DNA from: Alphaproteobacteria bacterium
GTDB taxonomy: Bacteria; Pseudomonadota; Alphaproteobacteria; Micavibrionales; Micavibrionaceae
Direction of reading: 5' to 3'
Length of the DNA stretch: 64,000 nt
NCBI GenBank assembly: GCA_020848095.1
Contig: JADLAT010000003.1
Coordinates: 1 to 64,000 of the forward strand
The position numbers were made by a program, and so were the translations under genes. Shown here one piece after another: positions 26,045-35,651 of the stretch (position 1 is its first letter; every line of letters begins with the position of its first letter). The notes below the pieces were generated by a model, which was not told the DNA's origin, ran no database searches, and saw only the letters and a program-made list of their open reading frames with translations.

Positions 26045-27591
26045 GTTCGGATATGTCCGGTTTGGAAAGCTATTTCACAAAAATGCAGATTCCGCGCTTC
26101 ATCGTAAGCGCAGATGAGCACACGGTTTTGGCCGCCAATGATCTGGCTATGAAATATTTCGACCGCAGTAGCGAGCAGATAATCGGACATAAAATCCAAA
26201 ACTTTATGGACCATGAAAACAGGCTGCATTTTGAGCAGTCTTTTGAAGTATGCCTTTCTAAAAAACGCTCAGTCACAATACAGGCCTTGCCGGGTGTCCC
26301 CGGAAATGTTCGGGTTTATGGCTTTTACATCAGCCCGATTTTAAAGGAATCCGGAGAAGTTGATTATATTGATGTGATCGGCCAGCTCGACGTCGCGGAT
26401 CAGTCAATTCTCCAGCGCGAACGCGATGATGCGATCTCCCTTCTGACCTCCATTTTTGAGGTGAGCGAGGTGGGGGTCGTCGTGACCGATCAGAACGGAA
26501 GCATCGTAAGGGTTAATGACAGCTTCGTTCGGACCTATGGCTGGGCGCGCGATGAACTGGTGAATGCCGATATCACCGGTCTGCTGACCCCGGATGAGCG
26601 CGAAGGCGCCCGGCGTAATTACGAAGAATATATCCGCACCGGGATAAGATCCTCCGGTGAGATGAAAATCATCCGAAAAGACGGCAGCGTCGCCAACACG
26701 CTCTTTACCACAGCCACGCTGGAGCTGAGCCAGCGGCGGCGTTTTCTGGTCACCACAGTTATGGACATCACCTTGCGTAAGCAAATGGAACAATCCCTGC
26801 GGATGGCCAAAGATCAGGCCGACGCCGCGAACCGGGCAAAATCGGTTTTTCTGGCCAATATGTCGCACGAGCTTCGCACGCCCCTAAATGCAATTATCGG
26901 CTTTTCCGAGATGATGCATAAGGAAACTTTCGGCCCCATGGGTCATGAAAAATACGGGGAATATATGGGCGATGTACTCTCCAGCGCCCGCCACTTACTG
27001 GAAATTATCAATGAAGTCCTCGATATGTCCAAGATCGAAGCCGGGCGAATAGATCTGGATGAGGGCGAGGTGGACGTACAAATTCTCATGAAATCCGTTG
27101 TCCGCATGATGGATTCCAGAGCCTTCGGTAACAACATAAAATTGCAGGACAATATCCAGGAAACACTCCCCAATCTTCAGGGGGATCAGCGACTTGTGCG
27201 CCAGATATTAATCAATCTGGTTGGCAATGCGGTGAAATTCTCCCGGCCGGGCGGGGTCGTGCTCATCGGTTGTTATATGCTGGATGATGGCCGGATGCAG
27301 ATGCAGGTTCGTGACGAAGGCGTGGGAATCCCCCATGAAAAAATCCAGCAGGCGCTGGAGCCGTTTGGTCAGGTCTCGGACAGGCCGGAAAATTCGCATT
27401 ATCAAGGGACGGGGCTGGGGCTGCCGCTTGCCAAGGCCATGGCGGAATTGCACGAAGCCGAGCTTCACTTGGAATCTGAGGTGGAGCAGGGCACAACAGT
27501 GTATATAACCTTCCCATCCTGGCGCATTATTTTGCGCAAGCCAAGAAAATTCCCCTACCCCGATTCCACCACGACCACGCTTGTTTCTTGA
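26041..27591 (+). CDS. PAS-domain sensor histidine kinase
   Basis: A 516-residue soluble kinase: PAS domain 1 at residues ~12-120, PAS 2 at ~130-250 (VGVVVTDQNGSIVRVNDSFVRTYG), dimerisation domain with His276 in NMSHELRTPLNAIIGFSEMM, and an ATPase domain with N box NLVGNAVKFS, G1 DEGVGIP and G2 GTGLGLPLAKAM. No membrane segment, so it senses an internal signal. No response regulator gene is next to it. It is coupled to the degenerate GGDEF gene by a four-base overlap, which suggests a scaffold-kinase pair. Confidence 0.93.
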   Translation: MSSDMSGLESYFTKMQIPRFIVSADEHTVLAANDLAMKYFDRSSEQIIGHKIQNFMDHENRLHFEQSFEVCLSKKRSVTIQALPGVPGNVRVYGFYISPILKESGEVDYIDVIGQLDVADQSILQRERDDAISLLTSIFEVSEVGVVVTDQNGSIVRVNDSFVRTYGWARDELVNADITGLLTPDEREGARRNYEEYIRTGIRSSGEMKIIRKDGSVANTLFTTATLELSQRRRFLVTTVMDITLRKQMEQSLRMAKDQADAANRAKSVFLANMSHELRTPLNAIIGFSEMMHKETFGPMGHEKYGEYMGDVLSSARHLLEIINEVLDMSKIEAGRIDLDEGEVDVQILMKSVVRMMDSRAFGNNIKLQDNIQETLPNLQGDQRLVRQILINLVGNAVKFSRPGGVVLIGCYMLDDGRMQMQVRDEGVGIPHEKIQQALEPFGQVSDRPENSHYQGTGLGLPLAKAMAELHEAELHLESEVEQGTTVYITFPSWRIILRKPRKFPYPDSTTTTLVS

Positions 27592-27665
27592 AAGCGGGCA
27601 GCGTATGCTGTCTCCGGTTTTCCTCAAAAACGAGGTATTCTTTGTAAAAAGAATGGAGAATGGAA

Positions 27666-28073
27666 ATGAGCGATCTGGAACAACGCTGCGCCGAAGCGGG
27701 CCTGAAAATGACAGGGCAACGGCGTGTAATACTTAAAGTTTTAGGAAATGCGGAGGATCACCCTTCCGTCGAAAGCGTTTACGAGCGCGCGCGCGAACTT
27801 GACTCGTCCATCAGCATTGCCACGGTTTACAGAACGCTGAGCTTGCTGGGGGAACTGGATCTGGTCATCCGGCACGAATTTCAGGAAGGCCATTCCCGCT
27901 ATGAGGTAAACTCCGACCACCACCACCATCTTGTGGACCTGGAAACCGGCGAGGTTGTGGAGTTTCAAAATGATGAACTGGAAGCGTTGAAAGAGAAAAT
28001 TGCCCGTGATCTCGGCTATGATCTCGTGGACCACCGACTGGAACTATACGGCAAGAGAATAAAGAAAAAATAA
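27666..28073 (+). CDS. fur: Fur-family transcriptional regulator
   Basis: About 135 residues. Winged helix with VILKVLGNAEDHPSVESVYERA and SIATVYRTLSLLGELDLV; metal-binding His cluster in DHHHHLVDLETGEVVEF. The CxxC pairs of E. coli Fur are absent, as in alphaproteobacterial Fur/Mur. The ATG at 27666 has GGAG seven bases upstream; the ATG at 27660 is only one base from that GGAG and is less likely. It may control iron or manganese genes; it is not placed next to the suf operon. Fur versus Mur cannot be decided here. Confidence 0.92.
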   Translation: MSDLEQRCAEAGLKMTGQRRVILKVLGNAEDHPSVESVYERARELDSSISIATVYRTLSLLGELDLVIRHEFQEGHSRYEVNSDHHHHLVDLETGEVVEFQNDELEALKEKIARDLGYDLVDHRLELYGKRIKKK

Positions 28074-28121
28074 TTGTGTAGAATTGAATCTCTGCGAAAG
28101 CAGGGTGGGTTGAGGGTTAAA

Positions 28122-28346
28122 ATGTGTTGTGATCTTCCCGTACAAACTGGCGTCAAGCAGGCCGCGGATTGTAAATGCTACGGCGCGGTGATGAAGGCTT
28201 ACACCACTCTGGCGCAGGCCGGGCGCCCGTTGAGCGTGGCGCTGGAGGCGGCAAAAATTGTGTACACCTATCACCACCCGGAGGATTCGCAATTCAACGC
28301 CGCCCTGACGGTTGAGCGCTGGGTGCAGCAAGACCGTGTTCATTGA
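28122..28346 (+). CDS. Small unknown protein with N-terminal cysteines
   Basis: A 74-residue protein starting at ATG 28122 with four cysteines in the first 20 residues (MCC and CKC), then an amphipathic region KAYTTLAQAGRPLSVALEAAKIVYTYHHP. An upstream in-frame start at 28074 lies directly behind fur and is less convincing. It overlaps the DUF1491 gene by one base, implying coupling. No family recognised. The cysteines could bind metal. Confidence 0.65.
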   Translation: MCCDLPVQTGVKQAADCKCYGAVMKAYTTLAQAGRPLSVALEAAKIVYTYHHPEDSQFNAALTVERWVQQDRVH

Positions 28347-28687
28347 TGATCATGAGCGCCCGCGAATCTCTTCCGGTTGGTTTATGGGTAGAGGCGGAGT
28401 TACGCAGGCTTAATTCCATGCTCATTCCCGCCTGTGTCCTGTATAGGGGCAATTATGCTTCGGGGTTGGTGCTGCTCAAGATTAATGGTCTAAAGGGCAA
28501 GGTGCGGTTGTTAACGCAAGAGCGTGATTTTGAAACCGGCATGTTATGTTGGATAAACGCCCTGCCGGAGGAAATCTCTGATGAAAAACCGGCTGATGAG
28601 TATATCCAGCGTGCACTGAGCCGCGATCCGGACCTTTGGGCCATTGAGATCGAGGACCCGGACATGAGAAATATATTTGAGGAATAA
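28346..28687 (+). CDS. DUF1491 family protein
   Basis: A 113-residue protein matching DUF1491: LPVGLWVEAELRRLNSMLIPACVLYRGNYASGLVLLKI then LTQERDFETGMLCWINAL and a C-terminal RDPDLWAIEIEDP. This family is common in alphaproteobacteria and has no known function. The start ATG at 28346 overlaps the stop of the previous gene (TGATG). It precedes prfC by 26 bases and may be in one transcript. Confidence 0.85.
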   Translation: MIMSARESLPVGLWVEAELRRLNSMLIPACVLYRGNYASGLVLLKINGLKGKVRLLTQERDFETGMLCWINALPEEISDEKPADEYIQRALSRDPDLWAIEIEDPDMRNIFEE

Positions 28688-28713
28688 AACTTTAGAAGAG
28701 AAGAGCTTCACAC

Positions 28714-30285
28714 GTGTCAAAAAACATCATCGAAAAGCGGCGCACCTTTGCCATTATCTCGCACCCGGATGCGGGAAAAACCACGCTCACGGAAAAGCTG
28801 CTGCTTTTCGGGGGCGCGATCGAACTTGCCGGGGCGGTCAAGGCAAAGGGGGACCGCCGGCGGGCACGCTCTGACTGGATGAAGGTTGAACAGGAACGCG
28901 GCATCTCCGTTGCCTCCTCCGTCATGACGTTCACGAATAATGATATCGTCTATAACCTGCTGGATACGCCGGGACATGAAGATTTCTCCGAGGACACGTA
29001 CCGCGTGCTGACCGCCGTCGATAGCGCCGTCATGGTGCTGGACTGCGCGAAGGGTATTGAAACGCAGACATTAAAGCTTTTTGAGGTTTGCCGTTTGCGC
29101 GATATGCCGATCATCACCTTCATCAATAAAATGGACCGGGAGGGGCTGGACCCTTTCGACCTCCTTGATGAGATTGAAGACAAACTCGCGCTGGACGTTA
29201 CGCCCGCAAGCTGGCCCATCGGCATGGGGCGCAGCTTCAAGGGCTGTTACGATCTGCTGAATGACCAATTGATCTTATTCGGACGTGGGAAAGGGGAAAG
29301 GCTCGAGGCTGGAATACCGGTTTCCGGGCTGGATGACCCGAAATTGGCTGATTTCCTTGATGCGCAGGAAATCACCAGGCTGAGAGATGATGTCGAAATG
29401 GTGCGCGGTGTTTGCCGTCCCTTCGACCGGCAAGCCTATCTGGAGGGGCATCTGACACCTGTGTTCTTCGGCTCTGCGGTAAATAATTTCGGCGTGCGGG
29501 AGCTTATGGAGGGGATTGGCCGGTTTGCGCCCTCTCCGCAACCACAGAAAACCGCCACGCGCATGATCGACCCCTCTGAGCCAAAAGTCACGGCGTTCGT
29601 TTTTAAAATTCAGGCCAATATGGACCCCAAACATCGGGACAGGATGGCCTTTGCACGCATTTGCTCCGGCCAGTTCCGGCGCGGGATGAAGCTTAAACAC
29701 GTGCGCTCCGGCAAGATGCAGGTCATTCACTCTCCGCAAATGTTTCTGGCGCAGGACCGGGAAATGGCCGAAGAGGCTTTCCCCGGCGATATCATAGGCC
29801 TGCCCAATTATGGCGGTCTGCGCATTGGCGATGCTCTCACGGAAGGGGAAGATCTGGCCTTCACCGGCATTCCCTCCTTCGCGCCGGAGTTGATGCAGCG
29901 CGCCCGTCCGGAAGACCCGCTAAAGGCTAAGCATTTAGGAAAAGCGCTGGAACAATTGGCCGAGGAGGGCGCCGCTCGCGTATTCAAACCCATTCAGGGG
30001 TCTGACTGGATTGTGGGCGTGGTGGGGGCGCTGCAGTTCGATGTTCTGGCTGATCGCATCCGTACCGAATACACAATCCCCGTAAAGTTCGAAGCCACAA
30101 GCCTCTATACGGCCCGCTGGTTGTTTGCCAAGGATACTCTTGTTTTAAAGAAATTTATGGATTCGATTCAATCCTCAATCGCGCTGGATCATGACGGCGA
30201 TCCGGTTTTTCTGGCCCGCAACGACTGGCATCTGAACGATTCCATATCAAAAAACCCGGACATCGAGTTTCGTGCGATGAAATGA
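28714..30285 (+). CDS. prfC: Peptide chain release factor 3
   Basis: A 523-residue translational GTPase. G1 is SHPDAGKTTLTEKLL (residues ~17-31), G3 is DTPGHEDFSEDTYR, G4 is NKMDRE; the segment GAVKAKGDRRRARSDWMKVEQERGISV is specific to RF3 rather than EF-G. It recycles RF1/RF2 from terminated ribosomes. Starts with GTG preceded by AAGAGAAGAG. It converges on the next gene; a CCGCGCC/GGCGCGG hairpin (30286-30306) sits at the junction without a T-run. Confidence 0.96.
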   Translation: MSKNIIEKRRTFAIISHPDAGKTTLTEKLLLFGGAIELAGAVKAKGDRRRARSDWMKVEQERGISVASSVMTFTNNDIVYNLLDTPGHEDFSEDTYRVLTAVDSAVMVLDCAKGIETQTLKLFEVCRLRDMPIITFINKMDREGLDPFDLLDEIEDKLALDVTPASWPIGMGRSFKGCYDLLNDQLILFGRGKGERLEAGIPVSGLDDPKLADFLDAQEITRLRDDVEMVRGVCRPFDRQAYLEGHLTPVFFGSAVNNFGVRELMEGIGRFAPSPQPQKTATRMIDPSEPKVTAFVFKIQANMDPKHRDRMAFARICSGQFRRGMKLKHVRSGKMQVIHSPQMFLAQDREMAEEAFPGDIIGLPNYGGLRIGDALTEGEDLAFTGIPSFAPELMQRARPEDPLKAKHLGKALEQLAEEGAARVFKPIQGSDWIVGVVGALQFDVLADRIRTEYTIPVKFEATSLYTARWLFAKDTLVLKKFMDSIQSSIALDHDGDPVFLARNDWHLNDSISKNPDIEFRAMK

Positions 30286-30295
30286 CCGCGCCGGA

Positions 30296-32665
30296 TCATG
30301 GCGCGGACGATGCGCCGGATTCTCTTTCATGCTCTTCCTTGGCTTCTTTCTCGGCCTTTTCTTTCGTCACGAAGGCTCTAAAACGCCCATACGCTATTTC
30401 ATGCCCAAGGGCGCTGATAATGTTCGAGTATTGATCTGACCAGCCCTTTATACCCTCAACCGTTATCCCGGCGCTCCATCCTTTTTTCTTCAGAGCCTCG
30501 ACCACCTCTATCGAAGGCGTCAGCACCATGAAATAGGCGGGGTAGTATTTAAGGTTGGTGCCCTCAAGCGTGCCCCCGTTGGTGACATGCGCCATGGCAT
30601 AAATCCCTAAATCTTCGGCAGTTTTTGAAAGAATAGGCTCCAGATCCATGAAGTTGTTGGAGATATTGACAAGGATAACACCGCCAGGTTTTAGCTTCTG
30701 CAGATAGATGGAAATGGCCTCTTTTGTAATGATGTGTATAGGAATATTATCCGAACTAAACGCATCACCGAAGATCATATCATAGTGCTGATCCGGCTTT
30801 CTCTGGATCGTCATGCGCCCGTCCCCAAGAATAATGTCATAAGGGCTACCGCAATCGGAAAGATAGGTGAAATATTCCGGGTTTTGTGCAACGGCGACAA
30901 TATCGGGGTCTATTTCATAGAAATCAAAATGACGATCGGGCTTTTTAAAGCACGCCGTAACCCCGATCCCAAGGCCGATAACGCCGATTTCCTGATCTCC
31001 CGGCTTTTCATTCAAATAGGCAAAGACATCGTTTATCGGGCTGACGGGGCTGTAATAGGAAAGAGGCGTTAGCCGGTATTGCTCGGCCAGTGCCTGCGCG
31101 CCATGCGTGGTCGTGCCATGAAGCAATATGCGCTCATCCTCATTCGTATCCACAACGCGAATAACACCGAAAAAATTACGATCAATATGCAAAAGCTTTA
31201 TAAAGCCATGCTGCCCCCATTGAAAACCGGGGGGAAACAGCGCCAGCAAAACACACACCGATATGGCAAAGGGCCAGCGCTTTCTCTGAAGCATAAACAG
31301 GCCGGCGGCAATAATAACTGCGCAGCCCGTAATTACATTTTTGCTATTCAGCCCAAAAGCAAATATGCCGGCGGCAAACACGGCAGCCATCATTAAAATG
31401 GTAAGGGAGAATAAGGCATCCAAAGAGCGTGATTGAATAAAGCGCTTAATCGAGCCGAGTAAATGCCCGAAGGATTGTTCCGGCTGCTGCTGGTAACGCA
31501 TAAAGGCGGCCAGAGACAGCACCAGAATATATTCAAAGGGCAGGATGAAGATCTGCGGCGCGATAATGGCATTGAAAAAACCGCCCAAAGCCCCGCCAAT
31601 GGACATTATAAGATAAAACTCCGTCAGCTTTGAAGCATGAGGCTTTGCCGCCGCCAGCGCCGTATGGCAAAACATCGCCACAAAGAAAAACAAAAGAAGA
31701 TGCAGAGCAATCAAATATAAGGGATGAATCGGTGCCCCGTTAAAAACAAGAATCTGTATAAACAGAATAATCAAAAGCGCTTCAAATCCTGTTGTGGTCT
31801 GTTGTTGCGAAAACAAGGGTTTGCGCGCAAAAACAAGGATAAACGTGCCGACATACAGCGCCAGCGGTAATATCCAGAGCAAGGGCGCAGAAGCAATATC
31901 CGTGGTCAGAAACGTCGTAACACCCAGCATAAGAGAGGAGGGAATAAACGCCAAAATCAGCCAGTATCCACGCCTTTTCCAGCTTATAGCCTCCTCAGAT
32001 GCGGCAGGCGCGGGTGCGGGAGCAGCCTCAGCCACGCATGCGGATTTTGTGCATTTGGCGCCAGCGCTTTTCCAGACCAGAAACGCCGAAATCACCGTCA
32101 TAGCCGCCAGCGCAAAATAACCGTAAGCCCAGCCCTGCGCCTGCCCGTTCAGGGTCAGCAACGGCTCAATCAAAACCGGATAGGCAAGCAAGGAGGTCAT
32201 AGAGCCAAGATTGCTGGCCCCATATAAAAAGTAAGGATTGTCGGAATCTGGGTGGCCGGAGAGAGAGAACCAGCGCTGAAGCATGGGCGCGGAGCCGGCC
32301 AGAACAAAAAACGGTCCGCCGACCGTCATGGCCATGAGCGAAAGCTGCCAGAGCGTAGGATCTTTATCCACCGGCGGCAGCCAGCCTTCCGGAATAGCAA
32401 AGGGCAAAACAAAGGCAAAAGCGACCAGCAAGGCAAAATGTAAAATCGCCTGCGCCCTCATCCCTAAAAAGCGGCTCGTACCGTGCGCGTAAGCGTATCC
32501 GCCCAGAAGGCAAAGCTGAAAGAACAGCATAGCCGTATTCCAGACCTGCGGCGTCCCCCCCAGTAAGGGCAGAATCATTTTGGAGAACATTGGCTGCACA
32601 GAAAATAGCAAAGCCGCGCTGAGCAAAAGGGTCAGGGCATAAACGGGAATATAAAGGCGGATCAT
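30296..32665 (-). CDS. Membrane protein with spermidine-synthase-like C-terminal domain
   Basis: A 789-residue protein. Residues ~1-480 hold about 12-14 membrane segments, starting with SAALLFSVQPMFSKMILPLLGGTPQVWNT, which is typical of the fused spermidine-synthase-like family. Residues ~520-770 are a Rossmann methyltransferase-like domain with GVIGLGIGVTACF, FDFYEIDPDIVAVA, ILGDGRM and IFGDAFSSDNIPIH. The family keeps the fold of spermidine synthase but polyamine activity is not proven. The last ~25 residues are charged (KEKAEKEAKEEHE). Divergent from the suf operon. Confidence 0.85.
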   Translation of the reverse strand: MIRLYIPVYALTLLLSAALLFSVQPMFSKMILPLLGGTPQVWNTAMLFFQLCLLGGYAYAHGTSRFLGMRAQAILHFALLVAFAFVLPFAIPEGWLPPVDKDPTLWQLSLMAMTVGGPFFVLAGSAPMLQRWFSLSGHPDSDNPYFLYGASNLGSMTSLLAYPVLIEPLLTLNGQAQGWAYGYFALAAMTVISAFLVWKSAGAKCTKSACVAEAAPAPAPAASEEAISWKRRGYWLILAFIPSSLMLGVTTFLTTDIASAPLLWILPLALYVGTFILVFARKPLFSQQQTTTGFEALLIILFIQILVFNGAPIHPLYLIALHLLLFFFVAMFCHTALAAAKPHASKLTEFYLIMSIGGALGGFFNAIIAPQIFILPFEYILVLSLAAFMRYQQQPEQSFGHLLGSIKRFIQSRSLDALFSLTILMMAAVFAAGIFAFGLNSKNVITGCAVIIAAGLFMLQRKRWPFAISVCVLLALFPPGFQWGQHGFIKLLHIDRNFFGVIRVVDTNEDERILLHGTTTHGAQALAEQYRLTPLSYYSPVSPINDVFAYLNEKPGDQEIGVIGLGIGVTACFKKPDRHFDFYEIDPDIVAVAQNPEYFTYLSDCGSPYDIILGDGRMTIQRKPDQHYDMIFGDAFSSDNIPIHIITKEAISIYLQKLKPGGVILVNISNNFMDLEPILSKTAEDLGIYAMAHVTNGGTLEGTNLKYYPAYFMVLTPSIEVVEALKKKGWSAGITVEGIKGWSDQYSNIISALGHEIAYGRFRAFVTKEKAEKEAKEEHERESGASSAP

Positions 32666-32816
32666 GGCGCGTCTTCCGAAAAAAGTAAAATGATTGGGGC
32701 TGTGCAGGGCTGAAAATTGTAAAAAGAAATCTACGTCAATATGCTACGGGCTGTCCGCGCCTGTGTACAGTTTTTTTCTTTATCAAAAATATTTTCCCAC
32801 AATTTTACTTTTTTAC

Positions 32817-32862
32817 TTGAAATCAGAGCCTTGTGATGACATTTAAACGGTACTGTTTTAGT
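32817..32862 (+). promoter_or_regulatory. Candidate suf promoter and Rrf2-type operator
   Basis: TTGAAA (32817-32822), 17-base spacer, CATTTA (32840-32845). The predicted transcription start falls in GGTACTGTTTTAGTCC, a dyad with ACT-N5-AGT core (32852-32862). An operator at the start site would suit autoregulation by the Rrf2 protein encoded next. Confidence 0.45.
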
Positions 32863-32882
32863 CCTGATTGGAGGGGCGGAAG

Positions 32883-33353
32883 ATGATCCGCATATCAAAA
32901 CTGGCCGATTATGCTGTGGTGGTCCTTGCGGCGCTCTCGCGGGAAGCGGAGATGCGCGCCAATGTGGGGGCGCTTGCCGGGAAAACGCGCCTGCCCGAGC
33001 CGACGGTGGCCAAAGTGCTAAAGGCGCTGACGCGTGAGGGGATTGTGGAATCCCTGCGCGGTGTGAATGGCGGTTACAAGATCGCAAGGGCGCTGGGCGA
33101 GATTACGGTGGCGGAGATTGTGCTGGCCGTAGATGGCCCCGTGTCTTTAACGGCCTGTATCGAGGACTCGCCGGAGCAATGTGATTTTCAATGCCATTGC
33201 CTGATGAAGGGGCGCTGGAACGATGTGAATGATGCAATCAAAAACGCGCTTGAGAGCATTTCTCTGGCCGATATGATTGTCAGACCGTCTCGACCATCGG
33301 TAAACCAAAGCGCCGCCCGCAGGCAGGCCAATGCCGTAAGCGGCAATATATAA
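32883..33353 (+). CDS. sufR: SUF system Fe-S cluster regulator (Rrf2/IscR family)
   Basis: A 156-residue Rrf2 repressor. Winged helix MIRISKLADYAVVVLAAL to GGYKIARALGEITVAEIVLAVDG; cluster-binding cysteines Cys92, Cys100, Cys104 and Cys106 in ACIEDSPEQCDFQCHC. Four cysteines are one more than usual. The ATG at 32883 follows GGAGGGGCGGA. It is the first gene of the suf operon, nine bases before sufB, and should repress it when Fe-S clusters are sufficient. Confidence 0.92.
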   Translation: MIRISKLADYAVVVLAALSREAEMRANVGALAGKTRLPEPTVAKVLKALTREGIVESLRGVNGGYKIARALGEITVAEIVLAVDGPVSLTACIEDSPEQCDFQCHCLMKGRWNDVNDAIKNALESISLADMIVRPSRPSVNQSAARRQANAVSGNI

Positions 33354-33362
33354 GGGAAAAAG

Positions 33363-34823
33363 ATGAATATGAGTATTTCTGAAAAAACAATCGCGACCGT
33401 CACGGAAATGGCGGGTAAATACAGCGCCGGTTTCGTGACCGACATTGAAACGGATAAGGCGCCCAAAGGCCTGTCTGAGGATACTGTACGTTTCATCTCC
33501 GCAAAGAAAAACGAGCCGGAATGGCTTTTGGAATGGCGCCTGAAGGCGTTTCGCCAGTGGCTGGAAATGCCCGAACCTCAATGGGCCAAGGTTGATTTTC
33601 CGCCCATTGATTATCAGGACGCCTATTATTACGCGGCGCCCAAGACCGATGCGGATCGTCCAAAATCACTGGATGAGGTTGACCCTATCCTGCTGGAGAC
33701 ATACGCCAAGCTAGGCATTCCGCTAAGAGAGCAGGAAATGCTGGCGGGCGTCGCGGTGGATGCCGTATTCGATTCCGTATCCGTGGCTACCACGTTCAAG
33801 GGCAAGCTGGCCGAGGTTGGCGTTATTTTCTGCTCCATCAGCGAGGCGGTGCAGGAACATCCCGAACTGGTGCGCAAATATATGGGCTCTGTTGTCCCGC
33901 CCGGCGATAACAAGCACGCCTGCCTGAATTCCGCAGTCTTCACCGATGGCTCGTTTGTGTATATCCCGCCGGGTGTACGTTGCCCGATGGAGCTTTCAAC
34001 ATATTTCCGTATCAATGAAATGAACACGGGCCAGTTCGAGCGTACTTTGATCATCGCCGATAAGGGGGCGTACGTGTCGTATCTTGAGGGTTGCACCGCG
34101 CCCATGCGGGATACGCGCCAGCTTCATGCCGCCGTGGTGGAACTGGTCACACATGACGATGCCCAGATAAAATACTCCACGGTTCAAAACTGGTATCCCG
34201 GTGATGCTGAGGGTAAGGGCGGCATTTACAACTTCGTGACCAAACGCGGCCTGTGCGAGGGGCGCAATTCCAAGATCAGCTGGACACAGGTCGAAACCGG
34301 CTCGGCGATCACATGGAAATACCCAAGCTGTATTCTAAAGGGCGACCACAGCCAGGGTGAGTTCTACTCCGTCGCCATCACCAATGGCCGGCAACAGGCC
34401 GATACCGGCACAAAGATGATCCATATCGGCAAACACACAAAAAGCCGCATCGTCTCCAAGGGGATCAGCGCGGGGCGCAGCGATAACACCTATCGCGGGC
34501 TGGTTAAAATCATGCCCAAGGCCGAAGGCGCACGGAATTTCACGCAATGCGACTCTCTGCTGATCGGTGATCGTTGCGGCGCGCATACCGTGCCTTATAT
34601 AGAGAGCCGGAATAAATCCGCCCGGCTGGAGCACGAAGCCACAACCTCCAAAATCTCCGAAGATCAGCTGTTCTACTGCCAGCAACGCGGCATGAGCGCC
34701 GAAGAGGCCGTCGCGCTTATCATTAACGGCTTCGCGCGGGAGGTCATGCAGCATCTGCCGATGGAATTTGCCGTCGAGGCACAAAAACTGGTGGGGATCA
34801 GCCTTGAGGGGAGTGTTGGTTAA
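33363..34823 (+). CDS. sufB: Fe-S cluster assembly protein SufB
   Basis: A 486-residue SufB, the scaffold subunit. It shows [18 protein letters not shown], the beta-helix core with [20 protein letters not shown], the catalytic region [21 protein letters not shown], and the C-terminal [26 protein letters not shown]. It works with SufC and SufD to build clusters from SufS sulfur. RBS is weak (GGGAAAAAG). Confidence 0.97.
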   Translation: MNMSISEKTIATVTEMAGKYSAGFVTDIETDKAPKGLSEDTVRFISAKKNEPEWLLEWRLKAFRQWLEMPEPQWAKVDFPPIDYQDAYYYAAPKTDADRPKSLDEVDPILLETYAKLGIPLREQEMLAGVAVDAVFDSVSVATTFKGKLAEVGVIFCSISEAVQEHPELVRKYMGSVVPPGDNKHACLNSAVFTDGSFVYIPPGVRCPMELSTYFRINEMNTGQFERTLIIADKGAYVSYLEGCTAPMRDTRQLHAAVVELVTHDDAQIKYSTVQNWYPGDAEGKGGIYNFVTKRGLCEGRNSKISWTQVETGSAITWKYPSCILKGDHSQGEFYSVAITNGRQQADTGTKMIHIGKHTKSRIVSKGISAGRSDNTYRGLVKIMPKAEGARNFTQCDSLLIGDRCGAHTVPYIESRNKSARLEHEATTSKISEDQLFYCQQRGMSAEEAVALIINGFAREVMQHLPMEFAVEAQKLVGISLEGSVG

Positions 34824-34886
34824 AGGGCAAGGCTTTTAACCAACCGCAATTGAAGACAATTTTGTTAAAAGGAATGGTTTAGAAAA

Positions 34887-35648
34887 ATGATAAAAATTAA
34901 AGACTTGCACGCCTCAATCGAAACCGATGAAGGCCAGAAAGAAATCCTCAAAGGTATAACCCTGGATATTCCGGCGGGACAGGTTCACGCCATCATGGGG
35001 CCGAACGGGTCGGGGAAATCCACGCTTTCCTACGTTCTTGCGGGGCGCGATGATTACGAGGTCACGAGCGGCTCTGTCGAGATGAACGGGATTGATCTTC
35101 TGGAGCTTTCGCCGGAAGAGCGCGCCGCCGCCGGCGTGTTTCTGGCCTTTCAATACCCTGTGGAAATCCCTGGGGTTAACATGAGCACATTCCTGAAAAC
35201 ATCAATAAATTCAATCCGCAAGCAACGCGGTCAGGAAGAGCTGGACGCTCTGGGTATGTTAAAGCTTATCAAGGCAAAATGTGCGGATCTGGGCATCGGC
35301 GATGAAATGATGAAGCGCGCCGTTAATGTTGGTTTTTCGGGCGGTGAGAAAAAACGCAACGAAGTGCTGCAAATGGCAATGCTGGAGCCTAAATTCTGCG
35401 TGCTGGATGAAACCGATAGCGGGCTGGACATTGATGCGCTCAAAATCGTTGCGGACGGCGTGAATAAGTTGCGCGGGCCGGAACGCTCTTTCCTCATCAT
35501 CACGCATTATCAGCGGTTGTTAGACTATATCCAGCCTGATGTCGTGCATGTTCTGGCGGGCGGGAAAATCGTTAAAACCGGCGGGGCGGAGCTGGCAAAA
35601 GACCTTGAACGCAGCGGTTATGCTGAATTTATCGGAAAGGCGGCCTGA
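34887..35648 (+). CDS. sufC: Fe-S cluster assembly ATPase SufC
   Basis: A 253-residue ABC-type ATPase without membrane domain. Walker A GPNGSGKST at residues 38-46, Q-loop AFQYPVEIPGV, signature FSGGEKKR, Walker B CVLDETDSGLDID. It drives conformational change in the SufBCD complex. 63 bases follow sufB; sufD starts three bases after its stop. Confidence 0.97.
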   Translation: MIKIKDLHASIETDEGQKEILKGITLDIPAGQVHAIMGPNGSGKSTLSYVLAGRDDYEVTSGSVEMNGIDLLELSPEERAAAGVFLAFQYPVEIPGVNMSTFLKTSINSIRKQRGQEELDALGMLKLIKAKCADLGIGDEMMKRAVNVGFSGGEKKRNEVLQMAMLEPKFCVLDETDSGLDIDALKIVADGVNKLRGPERSFLIITHYQRLLDYIQPDVVHVLAGGKIVKTGGAELAKDLERSGYAEFIGKAA

Positions 35649-35651
35649 GCA

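Noticed and set aside
30286..30306. Hairpin CCGCGCC/GGCGCGG between prfC and the converging gene as terminator
   Set aside because: No T-run on either strand; part of coding sequence on the minus strand.
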